In this document: positions 25,894 to 34,176 of the stretch, in pieces | Layout: each line of letters begins with the position of its first letter | Numbering within the stretch: the first letter of the stretch is position 1 | From: AAA164-E04 sp964342825 | GTDB taxonomy: Bacteria; Verrucomicrobiota; Verrucomicrobiia; Limisphaerales; AAA164-E04 | Direction of reading: 5' to 3' | DNA: 64,000 nt | Assembly: GCA_964342825.1 (NCBI GenBank) | Contig: CAYFHO010000012.1 | Coordinates: 1-64,000, forward strand | The notes under the pieces: model-generated | Databases searched by the model: none | Told to the model about the DNA's origin: nothing | What the model saw: only the letters and a program-made list of their open reading frames with translations | Program-made: the position numbers and the translations under genes

Positions 25894-26405
25894 AACAGAA
25901 TCTTCCCTGCCAGCATGGAAATATGGACTTTTCCAAATTCACTGATGGCCCTGTTGTCACCAACTGCCCAATAAACATCAGGTTCAAGTTCAATCTCGCG
26001 CTGTCTCCATCCGCCTTCTTGCTCGATGTAGGGTTCATCCAACTCCTGGTCATTGATGAAAACCTTGCCATCCCGCATGCGCACTCTTTCGCCAGGCAGT
26101 CCCAAAATCCGCTTTAAAATAGTGACTCGTTCGCCGGTTGTCTTGATAACGACAATGTCGCCGCGTTGAGGCTCTGACCATTGATAGGCCAAACGATTTG
26201 CGTAATTGATCTGCCCGTTCCGGTAGGTGGGAAACATACTGTAGCCGGTGACTTTGATGGGGAGGAGTAGATGTTTTAAAATAACATACGCCATCAAGCT
26301 CAGGCAAAGCAGCCTGTACCATGTGCGCACAGGGTTAGAGCCGACCGAGAATCGACGCCAAAGATTTGTAGCAGGAGAGGCTTGGGTTTCTGATTCTGAA
26401 TCCAT
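25890..26405 (-). CDS. lepB: Signal peptidase I
   Basis: This is a 171-residue inner-membrane serine peptidase. One transmembrane helix (about 31-50) precedes the catalytic Ser box GYSMFPT (S56). The lysine general base is K98 in ILKRILGLPGE. The C-terminal box is VYWAVGDNRAISEFG, where most family members have GDN-x-x-x-S-x-DSR; the usual SRDSR element is diverged to ISEFG. It cleaves signal peptides of exported proteins. It is shorter than E. coli LepB and resembles the compact type. Its partner gene downstream is coupled by overlap. Another lepB may exist elsewhere. Confidence 0.9.
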   Translation of the reverse strand: MDSESETQASPATNLWRRFSVGSNPVRTWYRLLCLSLMAYVILKHLLLPIKVTGYSMFPTYRNGQINYANRLAYQWSEPQRGDIVVIKTTGERVTILKRILGLPGERVRMRDGKVFINDQELDEPYIEQEGGWRQREIELEPDVYWAVGDNRAISEFGKVHISMLAGKILF

Positions 26406-26523
26406 GACGGCGTTGATATATTACTCGTGTCTATGTATGAGATACCTCATCCCATCAAATGTTCAAACTCCAGTTCACATTTTGAGTTGTGAAAAAATAA
26501 ATTATACATGCTCTTCAGAAAAA

Positions 26524-27225
26524 TCACCAAAACCAATGGGCCAGAGGTATCACTACCATCAGGGACGGTAAATAGTCTGCAAGTCTCGGTTTGCCTGCGT
26601 TCATGATCAATACAACGGATGAGAAGACCAGGAGTCCGCAGATTCCCATGATTCCTTGAATGACATTTGGATGGTTTGAACTTGAGGCGATCCATTGTAA
26701 GACGAGCGTTAAATTTCCTTGAAAAGCCAACAGTGGTATGACGCTTAAAATTACGGGTTTTCCAAACAAACGATAAAATGAATGAGCAGCAATTCCATCC
26801 ATGGCGGCCTTGAGGACGAATACACGAAAATCACCGGTTAATCCTTCCAGAGTGGATCCAATCACTGCAAAAGGTGTCAGGCAGATGAGGGCGGATGTAA
26901 GTTTAAAACCCTGTGTCCTGGAGGGATGGCTGAGTTGCTCTTTGGCGAAGATCGCCAATCGATTGAGAGATTTTTGAATACCAAAAAGCATCCCAAGTCC
27001 ATTGCCAACGATCAGAGCCAAAAGGAGTAAGGTCAATTGTTTCAGGTGGCTTAAAAAGCCTCCATGCGTTGATTCCCAGACCAGGGTCACCCCCACATAC
27101 ATCGCAAACACCGCCAAAACGATTTTTATTCTTTGCTCGACCACTTGATTCAGGTCTTTGCGAGAAATGATCGCAATGAAAGCTCCCAATAAAATGGCTG
27201 CCGCATTGATCCATGTTCCAGTCAC
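26524..27225 (-). CDS. DUF554 family membrane protein
   Basis: This 233-residue polytopic membrane protein (about 6-7 helices) has an N-terminal TWINAAAILLGAFIAI, then LIVGNGLGMLFGIQ. The later motifs, such as LTPFAVIGSTLEGLTGD and KAAMDGIAA, are typical of the DUF554 (YdfK/YqgA-like) family. The function of this family is unknown; transport is often guessed. It is preceded by the PA14 protein gene's terminator and shows no operon link. Confidence 0.82.
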   Translation of the reverse strand: MTGTWINAAAILLGAFIAIISRKDLNQVVEQRIKIVLAVFAMYVGVTLVWESTHGGFLSHLKQLTLLLLALIVGNGLGMLFGIQKSLNRLAIFAKEQLSHPSRTQGFKLTSALICLTPFAVIGSTLEGLTGDFRVFVLKAAMDGIAAHSFYRLFGKPVILSVIPLLAFQGNLTLVLQWIASSSNHPNVIQGIMGICGLLVFSSVVLIMNAGKPRLADYLPSLMVVIPLAHWFW

Positions 27226-27291
27226 GAAGCTTAATCTATGAGTGTTAACGGGACATATCCATGTTTATTGTCCTGTGAATGGTACAAAATG

Positions 27292-27332
27292 AAGGGCAGG
27301 AAAGAACCATTGCTGGGACCTTTCTGCCCTTT
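27292..27332 (-). terminator. Terminator of the PA14 protein gene
   Basis: On the minus strand AAGGGCAGAAAG pairs with CTTTCCTGCCCTT around a 15-base loop, with one bulged base. The sequence then continues into CATTTTGT. It lies about 28 bp after the stop at 27360. Confidence 0.7.
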
Positions 27333-27359
27333 GAGAATGAATTTCAGATTTGAGCTACT

Positions 27360-29969
27360 TTAATCGTTGCTTTGAATCTGGTAATATCTCTGTCCTGTCA
27401 CCGGGGTGCTATCCTGCCATGTTGTCGTTTCCCCGCTGGCCACGATTCCAGAGGCCATTTCAGACCAGTTTCCTGAAGTGACGTCGTCGCTTGCCAAAAT
27501 GCTATAGGAACTCCCGCTGATGGAACTGAAAGTCAGTTCAAAGAGGTTTCCATTTACTTGAACTGCAGTGATGGTTGCCGGTTCCGGCTCTGCAGTTCGG
27601 ATGCCCTTTGCGTTGAATAAACGAACATTGTCCACGTATATGTCAACGAATCCGTCAAAACCTCCCTGACTGATCAGGTTGATATTAGGAGCGGTGGCAC
27701 CCCAGGCAACCGATCCAAGGTTGACCGAAGTCGTGCGTTTAACTTCGCTTCCCGCATAATTCAGGGCCAAACGCAATCCGGTAGCACTTGGGATGAATTG
27801 GAACCAAGAAACATCGGTAGATGGATCCGGTATGATGACATAGTCGAAACTGATCGTGTAATGTACCCGGTCCTCTGGAGCAATATTCGCCATGATGTCG
27901 TTTAAAGTGGCGCTCTGAGACAACTGCATGATGGCTCCAGTGGTCCAGCCACTTTCAGATACTTCAATCCAGGCCGCTCCATCTCCTTCCGTGACACGCG
28001 GATCATCATTACCTTGTTTGGTGTAATCGGAAACCGGGAATCCCGATTCGGTGATCAGGGTAATCTCCTGTTCATTCAATCCATCGATCAGGATTTCTTC
28101 AGGTTCGTAACCCCGGGCATAGGTGTCCAATAATCGGATATTATCGACCCAAACTTTGCTCTCAATACTCAAATCACCATTGAAACCAAAACCAATCGCA
28201 ACTCTTCCGTCCTCCGTAAGCAGCAGGTCATTTCCATTTCGAATGGAATCGAACTCAAGGAACGCCGTCACGGGTTCATCCCAGGCTCCTGAACCTTCAA
28301 CCTGGTCTCCAAAGCTGGCATCGGGTCCAATCCAAACGGGATTATTGATCCAGTTTCCTTCTCCACTGCCAAAGGTGATATCGTACAGTAACCACCAACG
28401 GTGGGGTGAGGGGTCGTTCCAGGCTTCTTCAAAGGTTGAGGATGCTTCGGGATTCAGCAGAACTTGAAAATCCTGTCCCCATCCGGAAAGTGTGTTGAAG
28501 CTTACTTCCAGTGCTTTATCCCCATCTGTGACAGCGCTGACGTTATTGTCCTCCGTGGATTCTGCGACCGCATATTCTGTGCGGTCACCTGCCCAAAGAA
28601 TTGCAACGTCACCGACCGTATCATTATCGACTTCTTCAAAAGACTCCAGCAACAGGGTTGGCAAAACAATGGGCTCGGGTTGAATCAGACTGGGAAGGGT
28701 GATTTGATCTTCAGCAGGTTGAAAAATGAGATCTCTCAAAGGTTCACCATTCATGGTCAACTCAATGCTGGCGCCACCATGATCTCCGGAGTCATTCGTC
28801 CAGTCGCCATTGAACCAGGCGACCTCAATTGGGTAGAGGCCAGGTTTTGTGAAAAAGGCATTTCCATCGGGGTTGGGCCCAGGTGCACCGTGGCCGCCGT
28901 CGTTGTCAACCACCACCTGATTTCCAATCCGAATGACCGATCCATCATCTGACGCACTTGTGAATCCATGCGTTCCTGCGTTATCAATCTGAATCAATCC
29001 TCTGAGTTGGACCAGGCCGTCATCCAGATTTCCCTCAGTGCCTTCAAAAGAATCACTGTCTTCCGCCAGCCACTCCAGGATGGGGGTCAGGTCATTGCCG
29101 GTATAACTTACATTGGTGGAAACAAAAGTTCCTTGGGGATCCGAATTGAGCATGAAGATTCCGTGGTTGTCTCCGGGGACTGTTTGAAAAATGGGGCCTT
29201 GGGCTCCTTCGCCAAATTCCAGTCCTTTGGGCTCGGTGGTCCAATATTTACCAGCCAGTCCTGGATCGGTGGATTCCTCTGAAATCGGGGATACTCCGAT
29301 AGGGGTGGCTCCGACATCAGCAGCACTGTAAAGAATGTCTCCAGATACGGCTTCTCCATCCATCAAGATGTTTAAATTGGCCCCACCATGCTCTCCCGCA
29401 TCGTTGGTCCAGTCACCATTAAACCAGGCAATCTCGATTGGGTACAAACCGCTTGTTTCAAAGTTGAAAACCCCGTCCGGATTGGGGCCGGGGGCTCCAT
29501 GGCTGCCGTCATTATCCACTACCCGTGTTCCGGCAATCCAAATGATGGATCCGTCATCCGACTCGGAGCGAATATCCAGTTCACCCGGATCGTCGATTCT
29601 GAGGTATCCGGTGAAACTGAGTACGCCATCATCCATGTTTCCATCCGTTCCCACATAGGATGCTCCGTCGGATTGAAGCCACTCTTGTATGGGGGTTAAA
29701 TCATTCCCTCCCTGATAACTTAATCCAGTGGCGGTGAATGTTCCTGTTGGATGTGCGTTGCGAATGATTTTTAGACCAATGTCTTTCTCTCCACCCTTAT
29801 CATCCAGATTGTCGATCGTAGCGACGCCAGCCTGCCAATAACGTCCATCCAATCCGCTCCCCGTTTCGGGTGCTCCCGCAAGCGGAAGAATTTCTTGTGT
29901 CATTCCGTTGATAGAAATGAGTACAGTTAAGCCTGAAATGGCCATGAGCCGTAATGTCTGGGTGATCAT
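27360..29969 (-). CDS. Secreted protein with two PA14 domains and verrucomicrobial C-terminal module
   Basis: This 869-residue protein has a signal peptide (about 1-24). Two PA14-like carbohydrate-binding domains cover about 36-205 and 233-405. They share strings such as VDNDGSHGAPGPNPDG / VDNDGGHGAPGPNPDG and IEIAWFNGDWTNDAGEHGGA / IEVAWFNGDWTNDSGDHGGA. Beta-sandwich regions follow (about 440-600 and 640-790). The last about 65 residues form the short beta module seen at the ends of many verrucomicrobial secreted proteins. No catalytic domain is evident, so it may be an adhesin or glycan-binding surface protein. It has no operon partner. Confidence 0.82.
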   Translation of the reverse strand: MITQTLRLMAISGLTVLISINGMTQEILPLAGAPETGSGLDGRYWQAGVATIDNLDDKGGEKDIGLKIIRNAHPTGTFTATGLSYQGGNDLTPIQEWLQSDGASYVGTDGNMDDGVLSFTGYLRIDDPGELDIRSESDDGSIIWIAGTRVVDNDGSHGAPGPNPDGVFNFETSGLYPIEIAWFNGDWTNDAGEHGGANLNILMDGEAVSGDILYSAADVGATPIGVSPISEESTDPGLAGKYWTTEPKGLEFGEGAQGPIFQTVPGDNHGIFMLNSDPQGTFVSTNVSYTGNDLTPILEWLAEDSDSFEGTEGNLDDGLVQLRGLIQIDNAGTHGFTSASDDGSVIRIGNQVVVDNDGGHGAPGPNPDGNAFFTKPGLYPIEVAWFNGDWTNDSGDHGGASIELTMNGEPLRDLIFQPAEDQITLPSLIQPEPIVLPTLLLESFEEVDNDTVGDVAILWAGDRTEYAVAESTEDNNVSAVTDGDKALEVSFNTLSGWGQDFQVLLNPEASSTFEEAWNDPSPHRWWLLYDITFGSGEGNWINNPVWIGPDASFGDQVEGSGAWDEPVTAFLEFDSIRNGNDLLLTEDGRVAIGFGFNGDLSIESKVWVDNIRLLDTYARGYEPEEILIDGLNEQEITLITESGFPVSDYTKQGNDDPRVTEGDGAAWIEVSESGWTTGAIMQLSQSATLNDIMANIAPEDRVHYTISFDYVIIPDPSTDVSWFQFIPSATGLRLALNYAGSEVKRTTSVNLGSVAWGATAPNINLISQGGFDGFVDIYVDNVRLFNAKGIRTAEPEPATITAVQVNGNLFELTFSSISGSSYSILASDDVTSGNWSEMASGIVASGETTTWQDSTPVTGQRYYQIQSND

Positions 29970-30311
29970 GACCCGGATTTAAGGTGGGGTTAACGCTAAA
30001 GTCAAGGTCGTATTTGACGTGATTATTTGGTTTATATCTCATTAGAATGTTCAATCTCGATCCTCAAACGGCAATCATCACGAAAAAGGGGCTTAATGAT
30101 GCTTTGACACTGAAGGAGGCATTTGGCTTGGACACGTGAGTATCCACGGCGCGAACACTTCAATGGAGAGTTGTAAATGGATGGCATCATTGATAATGGT
30201 CTCGAGTCTTTTCGACAAAACTCTATCGTGTTTATGAACAACATTTCGGATGCAATTGTTCATTCAGAAGATTTGGATAAACGAAATTCAGTGCCTTTTA
30301 ATACCTGACCC
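29970..30311. other. 342 bp intergenic region between divergent PA14 and symporter genes
   Basis: This region must hold the promoters of both divergent genes. Two short frames read toward the symporter. One runs 30047-30139 (30 codons, no SD). The other runs 30177-30308 (43 codons) with a GGAGAG eight bases upstream of ATG and a stop 3 bp before the symporter start. I see no hairpin-terminator or riboswitch-like structure. Confidence 0.5.
30177..30308 (+). CDS. Possible 43-codon leader frame upstream of the symporter
   Basis: ATG 30177 opens a 43-residue frame to TGA 30306-30308, just 3 bp before the symporter start. The GGAGAG before it looks like a usable ribosome site. The product (MDGIIDNGLESFRQNSIVF at its start) matches no family I know. 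The tight spacing fits a translationally coupled leader. The codon composition is not decisive. Confidence 0.25.
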   Translation: MDGIIDNGLESFRQNSIVFMNNISDAIVHSEDLDKRNSVPFNT

Positions 30312-31700
30312 ATGCTCCTCATCGCACTTATTTCATATTCTACACTTCTGTTGCTCATCTCCTTCTGGGCACAACGGAAAATCCGTGATGAAGAAGATTA
30401 TGTCGTAGCTGGAAGGAAGCTGTCGTTTGGAGTGACCACGGCAACTCTTTTGGCCACATGGTTTGGTGCAGGGACACTGCTGACCGCCACGGATGAAATT
30501 GCCGCGGAAGGACTCAGGGTGGTGGCTCTGGAACCTGTGGGAGCGGGGCTCTGTTTGGTGGTTGCCGGCATTTGGTTTGCCAAGCCCTTGTGGGAATTGA
30601 AAATCTTCACTTTGGCCGACTTTTTTAAATCCCGGTATGGGGTCCGGGCGGAAATGCTTCAGATTGTGACGATGTTACCCTCTTTTGTTGGGTGGATTGC
30701 CGTGCAACTCACCGCTCTGGCGGGAATTTTTAACGTGCTATTTGGATGGGAGATTCCTGTCACCATTGTTGGAATTGGTTTGTTTGCCCTCTTGTATACT
30801 TGGATGGGGGGCATGTGGTCTGTGAGTTTGACGGATGCGTTTCAACTTTCTCTGATGATTTCTGGTATAGCTATTCTTGCCTGGCATGTCGTGACAGATC
30901 TCTCAGCGGTCAATGGTTCCATAGAGGGTTTGAAAGAGCTATGGGCGAAAACCACGGTCGAGCGCAAACAGTGGATTCCGCTCCATCAATCCAGAGAGTT
31001 GGCTGAATGGTTTGGCTGGCTCAGTGTGGCCATGCTTGGAAATTTGCCCAGTCAGGATCTGGCTCAGAGGATATTTGCAGCCAAATCCGGTCAGGTTGCC
31101 CAAAGGGCAAGTTGTACCGCAGGTGTCTTATACCTGGTACTGGGTGCGGTTCCAGTGTTACTTGGGATGTGTTTTCCAGTGCTGTTTCCGCAAGGGGATT
31201 CGAGCGCAGTCGTCATTCAAATGGCCCGTCATTATTTTTCGGATGCCATGATGATCGTTTTCCTGCTTGCGGTGGTGTCCATGGTGCTGTCTTCCATGGA
31301 CAGTGGTATTTTGGCGCCTGCCACGGTGCTGGGTAGAAATTTATTCCGCAAATGGGCGCCGGATTCCATCAGTTCTCTTGCCCTTTGTCGGTGGGGGGTA
31401 TTGATGATAGCAGCCATCAGTGTGGGAGTAGCCTTGATGGGATCAGGAGCCTTTGAATTACTTGAGAGCAGCTATTCCATCGGATTGGTCGGCTTCCTTG
31501 TTCCCCTTGCTTTTGGCCTATTTTCCAAATTGGGAAATCAGACTTCTGCCCTGCTTTCGATGGGGGTAGGAATTGGTGTTTGGCTTGTGGAGTTGCTGTT
31601 TGGTGTCGAATGGCCACTTGCCCCTCTTGGTGCCATTTTAGCTTTGCTGGTTTTTTATATCCATGGCCGTTGGTTTGCTGACTCCGTTCCTGATTCATGA
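30312..31700 (+). CDS. Sodium:solute symporter family transporter
   Basis: This is a 462-residue polytopic membrane protein of the SSF/SLC5 family, with 12-13 helices. The N-terminal signature region reads YVVAGRKLSFGVTTATLLATWFG, the usual SSF start with the G-R-x-L and T-x-x-A-T-W-F-G pattern. The helix 5 signature is DAFQLSLMISG, and GNLPSQDLAQRIFAAKS follows. It probably imports a small organic solute with Na+. The substrate cannot be read from sequence. It overlaps the MFS gene by 4 bp (ATGA), so the two transporters are made together. Confidence 0.9.
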   Translation: MLLIALISYSTLLLLISFWAQRKIRDEEDYVVAGRKLSFGVTTATLLATWFGAGTLLTATDEIAAEGLRVVALEPVGAGLCLVVAGIWFAKPLWELKIFTLADFFKSRYGVRAEMLQIVTMLPSFVGWIAVQLTALAGIFNVLFGWEIPVTIVGIGLFALLYTWMGGMWSVSLTDAFQLSLMISGIAILAWHVVTDLSAVNGSIEGLKELWAKTTVERKQWIPLHQSRELAEWFGWLSVAMLGNLPSQDLAQRIFAAKSGQVAQRASCTAGVLYLVLGAVPVLLGMCFPVLFPQGDSSAVVIQMARHYFSDAMMIVFLLAVVSMVLSSMDSGILAPATVLGRNLFRKWAPDSISSLALCRWGVLMIAAISVGVALMGSGAFELLESSYSIGLVGFLVPLAFGLFSKLGNQTSALLSMGVGIGVWLVELLFGVEWPLAPLGAILALLVFYIHGRWFADSVPDS

Positions 31701-32944
31701 AAAAGGTTCTCCTAAATATCCAGTGGACAGGGAACTTGATCCGGCAATTGTCTGCCATGTTTTTGAGCAAGACGGCTGATCAACTGACCAATCCTAAAAC
31801 TGTCCTCACTTGGTTAATGGGGGCCATGGGTGCACCTGTGGTTTTCATTGGATGGTTGGTTCCGATACGCGAATCATTATCCATGCTGCCGCAATTTCTT
31901 TTGGCAGGCTGGATTCGGACCAAAGCTTATCGTAAGCCGGTTTGGGTTTTGGGGGCATCGGTGCAGGGCGGGGCGATACTACTCATGATCCTGACTGGAT
32001 ACAAATTAACGGGGTGGGCAGGTGGGTTGATGATCCTTGGTGCCCTTGTTTTGTTTTCGCTGGGAAGAGCACTTTGCTCCATCACAGGGAAGGATGTTTT
32101 AGGCAAAACCATCCCTAAATCCCAACGTGGAAAAGTCAACGGATTGGCAACCTCAGGGGCAGGGGGCATCACTTTGTTGTTTGGTTTGCTAGGCCTGGCT
32201 TTCCTGCGAAATTCAGAAAGCAGCGAGGCTTTGTTGATTCCTTTGATGATAGCCTTTATCTGCTGGATTTTCGCCATTTATAGTTTTGCTGGAATCAAAG
32301 AGACTTCAGGAGAAACGGAAGCATTCAGGCATGGGGGGCTTCAACTGGGATACGCCTGGGAACTCCTTTCGAGTGATAAAATCTTTCGGGATTTTGTGAT
32401 TGCCCGTGCTTTCATGACCGGCTCAGCATTGATGTCTCCCTATATTGTGCTCTATTCCCAGAATGTCAGTGGAAACCGGCTTGGGCATTTGGGAGGTTTT
32501 ATTTTTGCCGGAGCTTTTGCTTCGATGTTCAGCGGCTTTATTTGGGGGAGAATGGCAGATCTTTCCAGTCGCCGAGTACTCGTAACTGCTTCCATTCTCG
32601 CTGGCGCGGTTAGTTTTTTCCTTCTATCCATGAGAGGAATTGAACTGGGCGATGTCTTTTCAACCTGGATGTTTCCAGTTTGTTACTTGCTGCTTACCAT
32701 TGCTCATGACGGGATTCGTGTGGGGAGAAAAACCTACTTGATCAACCTGGGATCGGGCAATAAACGCACTGACTACGTATCCATCAGCAACAGCTTGATC
32801 GGGTGTTTTCTGATTTTGATGGGAGGACTGGTTTCGATTCTTCAAACATTGCCGACTGCCTGGATTGTTCTGATCTTTGGTTTGATGAGTTTGTTCGGCG
32901 GAGGATGGTCCTTACTCATGCTTCCGCACCTGGAAAAGGAATGA
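31697..32944 (+). CDS. Major facilitator superfamily transporter
   Basis: This 415-residue protein has about 12 membrane helices. A first half carries the conserved loop KTIPKSQRGKVNGLA, a variant of the MFS signature G-x-x-x-D/R-R-x-G-R. A second half is joined by a loop near residue 205. The substrate is unknown. The overlap with the sodium symporter suggests a linked function, such as import and export of one class of compound. The next gene is convergent, on the minus strand. Confidence 0.85.
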   Translation: MKKVLLNIQWTGNLIRQLSAMFLSKTADQLTNPKTVLTWLMGAMGAPVVFIGWLVPIRESLSMLPQFLLAGWIRTKAYRKPVWVLGASVQGGAILLMILTGYKLTGWAGGLMILGALVLFSLGRALCSITGKDVLGKTIPKSQRGKVNGLATSGAGGITLLFGLLGLAFLRNSESSEALLIPLMIAFICWIFAIYSFAGIKETSGETEAFRHGGLQLGYAWELLSSDKIFRDFVIARAFMTGSALMSPYIVLYSQNVSGNRLGHLGGFIFAGAFASMFSGFIWGRMADLSSRRVLVTASILAGAVSFFLLSMRGIELGDVFSTWMFPVCYLLLTIAHDGIRVGRKTYLINLGSGNKRTDYVSISNSLIGCFLILMGGLVSILQTLPTAWIVLIFGLMSLFGGGWSLLMLPHLEKE

Positions 32945-32968
32945 ATCCATTGAAACTATCGGCAGGAT

Positions 32969-33802
32969 TCAAGTTTTAGCCAATTCATATGGCATCGCAA
33001 TGGATCCATATAATTCCTGCACGGCCTCGGTACCATATTTCTTTTCCAGACGCTTGATGATGAAATGCCCTCTGGCGATGGTCTGAAAATGGTTGATAAA
33101 GATTAAATTGATGGTCATTCCACTGGCCGCACCAATAATTGGAATGGCTTTGGCTGCCACATGTTCTGAAACCATGACTCCAAATCTGGATGCGACCGCG
33201 CTGATCAGGCGTGTCATGACAGGGACGGTCTTTTTAGCCACTCCCCCGGATACGGAGAAGGCTGCTGCTTCTGAAACCGCCTTGGCCAAAGCCAGTCGAA
33301 CAGCCCAGTAATGTTTGTCGGGTTCTTCTCCCTTGGATGGTTTGCCTTCGAAGGCGAACACTTCCAGGCAGGACAAGCGGGTTTCAGGATCTCTTAATGA
33401 ATGCCCTTCACTTCGAGCAATGTCCGCAATGGACCGGAGCATCAGGGTCGTTGAAACAGGCAGTTCCCACATCAATGTTGCGAGTCCCAGAGAACCTCCC
33501 AGGCCTCCGGAAATCATTACCGCACATTGGTGGCTTCTTTCGGAGGAAGATTTGCCTTGCCGGTTCCACATTGTCCACGTTGCCATGCGAGTTGCTTTGG
33601 ATAGTGCAGATCCTGAAACCTTGTGGATGGCCTTGTTCCAGCCCAGTGGTAATTGATTGAAAATACCCTCGATAGGGCGACCGAGTGCCTTGGTCAATCG
33701 CGATGCAAAGCTTGGTCGTTCCAGCAAGAAACGCGCTTTCCTGAGATCCGAAAGCTCTTCATCCGTGAGAAGAGCAGGCATGGTTTCGAACTGGATTTCC
33801 AT
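32969..33802 (-). CDS. EcsC family protein
   Basis: This protein has 277 residues from the ATG at 33802. The same frame runs upstream to 33913, but that extension (FKVLRFTCCCFHGKF) looks non-coding and a palindrome sits between. The fold is mostly helical, with the EcsC features MISGGLGGSLGLATLMWELPVST, then RSIADIARSEGHSL and a small hydrophobic AIPIIGAASGMTINLIFINHF near the C-terminus. EcsC is linked in Bacillus to an ABC transporter regulating secretion, but its activity is unknown. No ABC genes are near. Confidence 0.85.
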   Translation of the reverse strand: MEIQFETMPALLTDEELSDLRKARFLLERPSFASRLTKALGRPIEGIFNQLPLGWNKAIHKVSGSALSKATRMATWTMWNRQGKSSSERSHQCAVMISGGLGGSLGLATLMWELPVSTTLMLRSIADIARSEGHSLRDPETRLSCLEVFAFEGKPSKGEEPDKHYWAVRLALAKAVSEAAAFSVSGGVAKKTVPVMTRLISAVASRFGVMVSEHVAAKAIPIIGAASGMTINLIFINHFQTIARGHFIIKRLEKKYGTEAVQELYGSIAMPYELAKT

Positions 33803-34176
33803 CTTGTAGGCAAATTTGCCATGAAAACAGCAGCACGTAAACCGGAGAACTTTGAATATATTGATTCTTGTGGAACCTTGCCACTGAATATGAGTGACCT
33901 CAAATCGGTCCATAGCTGTGTGGTTGCCTGTCGATGACAGGAAAAGTGACTGCTTATGTGTTGGTTATCGTGGGTATATGAGTTGAGGATGAGAAGGTTA
34001 ACGAGTGATAGAAAAAATGAAAATAATTTGTCCCCTTCCTCCAACAGGTTTCGCTTAGGATGATAGAAGGCCCGATTTCCCTTCATGTGGGAGATAACGA
34101 ATAAATTTATCATGAATTGATTGGTCAAGGGCACGATTTTTTGAAGAAGATAAACAACAGAACAAAGAGGAAAGTT
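33803..34176. other. 374 bp divergent intergenic region with a perfect palindrome
   Basis: It separates the EcsC-like and DUF6600 genes. GGCAAATTTGCC at 33809-33820 is a perfect 12-base palindrome 7 bp upstream of the EcsC start. It could be an operator or a chance symmetry. The rest is AT-rich with no structure I can name. An SD-like AGAGGAAAG precedes the lipoprotein start at 34177. Confidence 0.4.

Noticed and set aside
33803..33913. Upstream extension of the EcsC-like frame
   Set aside because: Cys/Phe-rich composition unlike the family, and a perfect palindrome lies just before the internal ATG.
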